Assembly (NCBI RefSeq): GCF_001602625.1
Contig: NZ_LECR01000090.1
Location: 119,997 to 134,296, forward strand
Length of the DNA: 14,300 nt
Source: Sodalis-like endosymbiont of Proechinophthirus fluctus
GTDB lineage: Bacteria > Pseudomonadota > Gammaproteobacteria > Enterobacterales > Enterobacteriaceae
Direction: 5' to 3'
The translations under genes were made by a program, and so were the position numbers. Shown here in pieces: positions 8,308 through 14,300 of this stretch; position 1 is the first letter of the stretch, and the number at the start of each line of letters is the position of its first letter. Below the pieces are notes generated by a model. That model was not told where the DNA came from and did not search any database. It saw nothing but the letters and a program-made list of their open reading frames with translations.

Positions 8308-9420
8308 TTACGCCAATATGCTGTCAACAGCCATCGACAGTATCACTCCAGTAATGCTGATTAAGGCGCCTGGTCAATCAGGTGGATAACGCGGAAAGCA
8401 TGGGTCGGGCCCGGCCAATTGCCCCAGCACGTAGCCGCAGGCCAACAACCCCGCCATGTAGCGCATGTGGTCCGGCGCCTATCAGCGATTACATTCGAGC
8501 GCGAGTTGCAAAACGCTAAGAAAGCTACTGCCGGTCAACAGCGTGCCGACAATCAGGATGCTGATACTGGGCAAGCTGATCATCAGCAGGACCCGAGGCC
8601 CTGCACCCATAGCGTCAGTGCCAGGCGACGGCCGGCGGACAACCGGTGGCAGATAAGGATACCGAGCACAATACCGGTGACGCCAAATACCAGTCATATT
8701 CATTATTGGCCGATGGCCAAAGGCGCTGTCGGGAAAGCGCTGCTCCGCCATCTGCGATAAGAAAGTCGTGGGCAGGGAAGCTGAAGCCCGCCAAAGAATA
8801 GCTCCATACCAGTTTTTTCAACGGCAGGCTCAGCATCAGCAAACTTACCGCTTTGGTAGGGTGCGTCAGCGTGCCGCTTCGGGGTAAATAATGGCTGATG
8901 ATAGAGATAAGCACCGCGGCAACGGCAACTGTATACGAGCCAGGCGTTCGCCGTGCCGACGTGGTGGTAGTGCAACAATACCGCCAGCATGCCGCTGACA
9001 AAAATACCTGCGCCTGGCCAGGCGAATACCCGCCGCGCTTAACGCCGGGCGGCGCAGGCGCAGCAGTTGACGTTGGTCCAGTCGCCACCAGTACCAACGC
9101 CTACACGCTATCCCACCTGATGATGTGCCGCAGCTCGGCATGAATCCAGAGCTAATACGCGACCACGGACAACAACGTCAATGCCACTGCCTCCAGACCC
9201 CGAACCACAGTCATTTTTCCAAACCGTTGCCGGGAGCGCGCATCACACCATAGTCCCCAGTAAATATTCAAGATAATTGAAAGCCGCCGGTGCCGGGAGA
9301 GTCAGAGTGAGCTGCTCGTTCGCTATCATAAACGGTACCTGTGGTGCATAAAGAAAAAACGCCCTGCCTCATGGCTAATAGCAACGCCAGAAACCCGCTT
9401 AATGCCACTTTTATGGTCAT
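8308..9420 (-). pseudogene. MFS transporter pseudogene, YbfB/YjiJ-like
   Basis: From ATG 9420, with a good SD (GGAG, about six bases upstream), the minus strand reads MTIKVALSGFLALLLAM. In the next frame come FLYAPQVPFMIANEQLTLT and AAFNYLEYLLG, the opening helices and motif of YbfB/YjiJ-type major facilitator permeases (MFS_4). Further pieces are VRGLEAVALTLLSVVAY, ALVLVATG, AWPGAGIFVSGMLAVLLHY and, at the end, RYMAGLLACGYVLGQLAGPD and ALISITGVILSMAVDSILA before TAA at 8308-8310. The span is near full length for a ~390-aa protein. Frame changes and stops (for example after VVAY) inactivate it. The substrate is unknown for this family. It is divergent from a LysR remnant, a common regulator-transporter pairing, so that regulator probably controlled it. 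Confidence 0.65.
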
Positions 9421-9437
9421 CTTAACTCCGTGACTAC

Positions 9438-9457
9438 TTATTTTGTTACCAAAATAA
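9438..9457. promoter_or_regulatory. Palindromic putative LysR operator between MFS and lysR genes
   Basis: TTATTTTG and CAAAATAA are perfect 8-base complements around TTAC, in the 102-base divergent gap between the MFS start (9420) and the lysR start (9523). LysR-type regulators usually bind interrupted dyads of this size in the divergent promoter they share with a target. Function is inferred from position and symmetry only. Confidence 0.4.
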
Positions 9458-9508
9458 TGCCATATCGTTAGAATTACGGAAAATATATAATTCATACCAA
9501 GTTGATGA

Positions 9509-10494
<986 letters not shown>

Positions 10495-10518
10495 GGCCAG
10501 TCACAAAATAAGAATGCG

Positions 10519-10953
10519 ATGAGCGCAAGCGTCAAACGCATTGCTGCCCACTTGCCTGCACGGCGTGTGGCAATATCGCTACCGACACCTATATCTCAGT
10601 CAACCGGTGTTCCCGATAATCTATAGAGTCTTTTCTTTGTGCCGCCGCCGCCAGAGGCCACTGATAAATGATCACCGTGGGTGATATTCTGATTATCCTG
10701 GCTAACCTACAAGGATGAAAACTTCACTACCGAAGCAGGCGAGCAACTCCTTGTATCCGAACTGAATTTGCTGCTGGTGATGCCCGATATTATCCTTCGT
10801 GGGGAAGCGGTGGCGGATGACGAGGCGTACGATTTGAGACAGAGAGCAGGCTTTTATCTCAACGCCACGCGCCTGCCATTAGCATCCCCTATTACCGAAT
10901 GTTCGACTATCTCACCGCAGTTCAGCACGGGCGATCGGCAGTCTATTATGGGG
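10519..10953 (+). pseudogene. yeiG: yeiG (frmB-like) pseudogene: S-formylglutathione hydrolase, truncated
   Basis: The enzyme hydrolyses S-formylglutathione to formate and glutathione, completing the formaldehyde pathway begun by FrmA. The start region is degraded (CLHGVWQYRYRH resembles the E. coli N-terminus). Clear homology begins SLFFVPPPPEATDK, then LSWLTYKDENFTTEAGEQ, LLVMPDIILRGEAVADDEAY, DLRQRAGFYLNAT, YRMFDYLTA (another frame) and QFSTGDRQSIMG, which corresponds to the segment leading into the nucleophile elbow GHSMGG. The catalytic Ser and the whole C-terminal half (about 130 of 278 residues) are missing. The sequence passes directly into yeiE on the other strand. Stops occur at TDK and a few codons later. 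The start at 10519 is approximate. Confidence 0.85.
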
Positions 10954-10956
10954 TAT

Positions 10957-11757
10957 TTAACATATAGCGTGCGGTAAAGCGGCGGCAGCGCCAGAATCAC
11001 AGGGGTGCCAAGTGCCAGCGCCTCCGCCACTACTTGGCGTGACAAGCAGTTGATACCCAAGCCGTGGCATACCGCATGTTTGATTGCTTCGGAGTTGCCG
11101 AGTTCCATTTCTAAATGAAAGTGCAGCAGGCGCGAGAACAGCAGATGATCAACTATGTCGCGGGTGCCAGAGCCCGGATCACGCAAAATCCAAGGGGCAT
11201 CCGCCAGAGAGGACAATGCTAGCAGGCGTCCCCGCCAGCGTGTAGTCTGGCGCGGCAAAATCACTAGTTCGTCGTTGAGCCAGGACCGCTTGACCAGATC
11301 CGGGTGGTGGCTCGGTCCTTCAATCAGCCCTAGGTCGACGCGGAAAATCCGCCACGGCGTTTATCATCTCCTTACTACTGCCACCTGCAGCGACAGGGGC
11401 GGGCTGTGGGCACCTCGCGCCGGTAGCCGGCAATCAGCTCCAGCAAAATACAATTGCCGATGGTACTGCTGGCAAATAGCCGCAGCGCGCCATTGCCCTA
11501 GGAGAACAATATGCCTATCTTTCCCGCCTGTTCTAGCAGCGCGACGGCGCGCGGGTAGAGCAACTGCCTATGCTCATTGAGCACCAGCAATTTTCCTACT
11601 CGGTCAAACAATTTTAATTTTAACTGCTGTTCCAGATCGGTCAACGCCGCGCTGACCCCGCCGACTGCAACAATGATAATATCTGTGAAGCCTGAGTGGT
11701 CGAACCTCTTTTCAGCACTTCGGCAAAGATTTCCAGTTGGCGCAGGGTAATAGCCAT
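10957..11757 (-). pseudogene. yeiE: yeiE pseudogene: LysR-family regulator
   Basis: YeiE is a LysR-type regulator of 293 aa (implicated in sulfite and iron responses in enterobacteria). From ATG 11757 the minus strand gives [20 protein letters not shown] and TQASQIL (HTH), followed by a frame change and LTDLEQQ. The middle of the gene is degraded. From 11264 down the effector domain is well kept: SLADAPWILRDPGSGTRDIV, DHLLFSRLLHFHLEMELGNS, EAIKHAVCHGLGINCLSRQV and LPPLYRTLY, where homology ends about 25 residues short of the normal C-terminus. The tail is lost in the same junction that truncates yeiG. Identity is strong because this C-terminal domain matches nearly residue for residue. Confidence 0.88.
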
Positions 11758-11859
11758 GACTTTACTAATCCAATGTTTTAACGAGATAACCAATTATAAT
11801 CATTTCTTTTCTTCTCTTCATCACTTTAACCGGGGGAAACCTAGCCAAGATGAGCGAAA
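11758..11859. promoter_or_regulatory. Divergent yeiE-nfo intergenic region
   Basis: About 100 AT-rich bases separate the yeiE start from the nfo homology. A consensus TATAAT lies at 11795-11800 on the plus strand, but the hexamer 17 bases upstream is poor. In E. coli yeiH separates these genes; here no trace of it is visible. Confidence 0.3.
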
Positions 11860-12757
11860 AACAAGTTTATCAGCGTGCACTTTAGCACAGCGAGAGGCGT
11901 AGATCAGGCCGTAGCACGCGCTCACAACCTTAAAGTGACAGCGTTCGCACTTTTCACCAAGAACCAGCGGCAATGGAAAGCGGAAGTGCTAACCACTTAG
12001 ACTATCGATAATTTCCGCGCTGCCTGCAAGCACTATGGATGGCCATTCTTCCCACCAGATCCTTCCCCATGATAGCTACCTGATTAATCTCAGCCATCCC
12101 CACCCACAAAGGTATTGAAAAATCGTGCGAGGTCTTCATCGATGAAATACAACGCTGCTAGCAACTGGCTTCAGCCTGCTCAATTTTCATCCCGATAGCT
12201 ACTTACAGCAAATCGCGGAAGAGGAATGCCTAGCGCGTATCGCCGATTCCATTAATCTGGTGCCGGAGAAAACCCATGGCATCACTGCCGTCATAGAAAA
12301 CATCGCTGGCCAAGTAATCTCTGGACTTTCATTTTGAACAACTGGTGGAGATTATTGATCGGATCGATGATAAAAACCATATCGGCGTTTGCATCGATAC
12401 CTGCCGCGCCTTTACTGTCGGCTATGATGATCTGCGCACAGCATCGGCCTACGCCGACACTTTTAAGGCATTCGCTGATATCGTAAGCTTCCACTATTTG
12501 CGCGGGATGCCCTCTCAAAGATGCTAAAACCAACTGTGGTATCCTTGGTCGATATCCATCACAGCCTTACTCTGGGCAAAATAGGAAAAACCACCATTAC
12601 TTGGATCATGGCCGATAAACTCTTTGATGGCATTCCAATGATTCTGGAAACGGTCATCCCGGATATTTAACCGCAGGAAATCTCCTGGTTGAAAACATTG
12701 GCCGCCGGCGGCCGCCCACACCACCGCAACGCCTACCGAAGGCTAAGCGCCAATGAA
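11860..12757 (+). pseudogene. nfo: nfo pseudogene: endonuclease IV
   Basis: Nfo is the zinc-dependent AP endonuclease (TIM barrel, 285 aa in E. coli) that nicks abasic sites in base-excision repair. Plus-strand pieces are [20 protein letters not shown] (N-terminus), [20 protein letters not shown] and a stop, [89 protein letters not shown] and [24 protein letters not shown] follows, with a TGA at 12755-12757 in one frame. Metal-site stretches such as [14 protein letters not shown] and CIDTCRA remain visible, the last with Arg in place of the expected His. The start codon is lost (AAC precedes AAG) and many stops and frame changes follow. The 3' end is uncertain. Confidence 0.9.
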
Positions 12758-13024
12758 AACGGCCTACCGGATAACCTTTCTGGCCGTAATGTGCCCCATC
12801 GTGCAAAGCGGTTCGGACTTTTTAAGCGTAACAGTCCTTACGGGAGACGACGTACCGGCGGGCGAACAGGTCGACCCCCTTCACCCTAGCGCGTCAGGAC
12901 GTTTCCTCCCCCACTCTCCTCTTCATGCCGGTAAGAGGGTGTCGGTGAGGGTCAGGTATGTAATTTTTACCTCATCAGGGCGCTTTTTCCGCCCCACCCC
13001 TCTTCCAGCAAGGGAATACCGAAG
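12753..13024 (+). other. Unassigned region between nfo and fruA
   Basis: An ATG at 12753 overlaps the probable nfo stop (ATGA) and opens MKTAYRITFLAVMCPIVQSG, then SDFLSVTVLTGDDVPAGEQ. This looks like a membrane or signal segment but matches no family I know. After about residue 40 the sequence turns into CT-rich, repeat-like intergenic DNA, including an imperfect hairpin at 12918-12938 (CCTCTT/AAGAGG) and a 15-base direct repeat shared with the end of fruA. It may be a gene start, or chance in decaying DNA. Confidence 0.25.
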
Positions 13025-13058
13025 TCAAGCCAGCGCTTTCTCTGCGTCAGGACGTTTC
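12891..13058. repeat. 15-bp direct repeat GCGTCAGGACGTTTC
   Basis: The same 15 bases occur at 12891-12905 and 13044-13058. The second copy is inside the fruA 3' coding end (it encodes part of LKRPDA on the minus strand); the first lies 153 bases away in the gap beyond the fruA stop. A looser third relative (TCAGGGCGCTTTTTCCGCC) occurs around 12976-12994. Such repeats suggest local duplication of the fruA tail or a repeated intergenic element. Confidence 0.5.
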
Positions 13059-14300
13059 AACAGACTGTACAGCACACACAGCAGCAGAGTGCCGGCGGCA
13101 ATGGCGGTGATATAGCCGGTCACCGGAGAGATAGTGCCTGAGATTAGTAGAACGAACATCCTGCCGTGCGACGCCATCAGCATAGCGACAAATATCATCT
13201 ATAAGACGTCGGTCAAAGCGCCTGCCATCATACTATGCGGAATAACTGGCATCGGATCGCGAGTAGCGAAGGGATCATGCCTTCCGAAGTAAAGCACAGG
13301 CCAAGCACAAACGCGGCTTTTGCGGCTTCACGTTGGGTATTATCTAACTTACGGCGTCTGATAGGCGTAGCTACCTCGGTGCCTAATGGTGGCACTATAC
13401 CCGCGACTATAATGGCTGCCATCGGACCACCATAGGTCTGTGTGCTGAGCAGCGCGATGCTAAAAGCATAGGCGGATTTTTTGATAGGGCCCCATGTCGC
13501 TTACACATCCTCGCATAGAAGATGCTAGCCTAGCAGCACTGCGTTAGCGGTTCCCATGACCTTGTAGCCAATGCGTCAGCGCGATCAGGATTTTTCCAAC
13601 CAGCGTACCTGTACTTACTCACATCAATCATCACTAATCCGGTGACCAAAATCGCGATAGGCGGAATAGATAAGGATGGGCTTCAGCGCTGCCATACTTT
13701 TCGACGGAGGCAGTTTATTGCTGATAAGTTTGGTTACATAGTCCGCTAGGAAACCTGTGATAATCCCACCAATAAAACCTGGGCCGATGTTGACCGGCAA
13801 CATCCCCACCAGCCGCGGCGTCAGACCCGGACGATCAGTGATAGAAAAGGCGATGAAATACGCCAGTACCGGCACCATCAGCGCCAGGGCGGATTTAAGC
13901 CGATCTGCATCAACGATGCGGCCAGGTGCCTGGCTCGTCTGAGGCAAGAATGCCGAACACGAAAGACAGCGCGATACAAAGCCCCGCCGGCGCCATAGGC
14001 AGGATACAGGATGGCAGGATACAGGAGACACCGGTGAGCAGATGGCGATAGGGGCGATAGGAGCCCTTTTTTTCCTCGGCCGTAGAGTCCGGTGCTGGTC
14101 CGAGGTCCGGTACATGGGTTTACCGGCGAATTTAGCGAGATCTTCTATCTCAATATACGCAGCCACAATCATCAGATCTACCTCCCGCACCTCCTCTGGC
14201 GTGATGGCATTGCTGGATCCGACCGACCTGCGGGTTTCTACTTTCACCACCCGCTGCGTTTTTTTTTCGCATCGACCTCTACAAAGGTATGCAAGACTCT
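13025..14300 (-). pseudogene. fruA: fruA pseudogene: fructose PTS enzyme IIBC (5' end outside window)
   Basis: FruA imports fructose and phosphorylates it to fructose 1-phosphate. From the right edge the minus strand reads RVLHTF (just after the IIB active-site Cys, which is outside the window), then VVKVETRRSVGSSNAITPEE, LAKFAGKPMYRTS (IIB domain) and, in another frame, YRHLLTGVSCILPSCILPMA and GLCIALSFVFGI. The IIC domain follows: LALMVPVLAYFIAFSITDRP, GFIGGIITGFLADYVTKLIS, MAALKPILI, LTHWLQGHGNR, GPMAAIIVAGIVPPLG, KAAFVLGLCFTSEGMIP and YITAIAAGTLLLCVLYSLLK plus RPDAEKALA, ending TGA at 13025-13027. The inter-domain linker appears shortened. Lesions include a compensated double frameshift around 13930-14100, a 15-base tandem duplication at 13998 and a frame change around the A9 tract at 14259-14267. 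fruK and fruB would lie further right. Confidence 0.92.
13998..14027. repeat. 15-bp tandem duplication inside fruA
   Basis: Two adjacent copies of GGCAGGATACAGGAT (second copy ending G instead of T) run from 13998 to 14027. On the coding strand they encode SCILP twice, where intact FruA has a single SYMLP-like segment before the AGGLCIAL helix. It is a recent slippage-type or tandem duplication that keeps frame by itself. Confidence 0.7.

Noticed and set aside
8615..9097. A 160-codon minus-strand frame
   Set aside because: It mixes MFS-homologous bits with out-of-frame Pro/Ala-rich sequence; it is a product of frameshifts in the transporter pseudogene.
13624..14250. A 208-codon minus-strand frame that could be called an intact protein
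   Set aside because: Its middle third is out of frame with FruA (two compensating frameshifts), and sequence continues as FruA on both sides, so it is part of the fruA pseudogene.

Overview
This window looks like a chromosome segment of a gammaproteobacterium (Enterobacterales type) in an advanced state of gene decay. I infer a recently derived, Sodalis-like insect endosymbiont, from enterobacterial gene identities and order plus near-total pseudogenization. Only one protein-coding gene is intact: folE (GTP cyclohydrolase I, minus strand, 7500-8171). Every other gene I can recognise is broken by small frameshifts, stop codons and internal deletions. These remnants appear as protein homology that hops between frames, not as long open frames.

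Layout, left to right: mglA (partial, -), mglB (-) and galS (-), the galactose ABC importer and its repressor; an AT-rich stretch with a remnant of a possible secreted protein and a family 2 glycosyltransferase (+); pmrB (-) and pmrA (-), the polymyxin-resistance two-component system; yeiB (-, DUF418 membrane protein) and intact folE (-); a YbfB/YjiJ-type MFS transporter (-) divergent from a LysR regulator (+); frmA (+) and yeiG (+), the glutathione-dependent formaldehyde pathway; yeiE (-, LysR regulator); nfo (+, endonuclease IV); and fruA (-, fructose PTS IIBC), which runs off the right edge.

The order mglA-mglB-galS / yeiB-folE / yeiG / yeiE / nfo / fruA is the backbone known from Escherichia coli (galS-yeiB-folE-yeiG-...-yeiE-...-nfo-...-fruA). 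Relative to it, the glycosyltransferase-pmrBA block sits between galS and yeiB, and the MFS-lysR-frmA block between folE and yeiG. cirA, lysP, yeiH and the yeiI-yeiN segment are not here.

Functionally, galactose and fructose uptake, polymyxin sensing, formaldehyde detoxification and AP-site repair from these loci have been abandoned, while the first step of folate synthesis has been kept. I see no tRNA, rRNA, CRISPR array, insertion sequence or intact novel system. The most useful second looks are the retained folE, a lysR-frmA fusion frame, two well-formed palindromes in promoter regions, deletion scars and short duplications inside pseudogenes, and the unidentified pieces at 2755-3060, 4261-4519 and 12753-13024.
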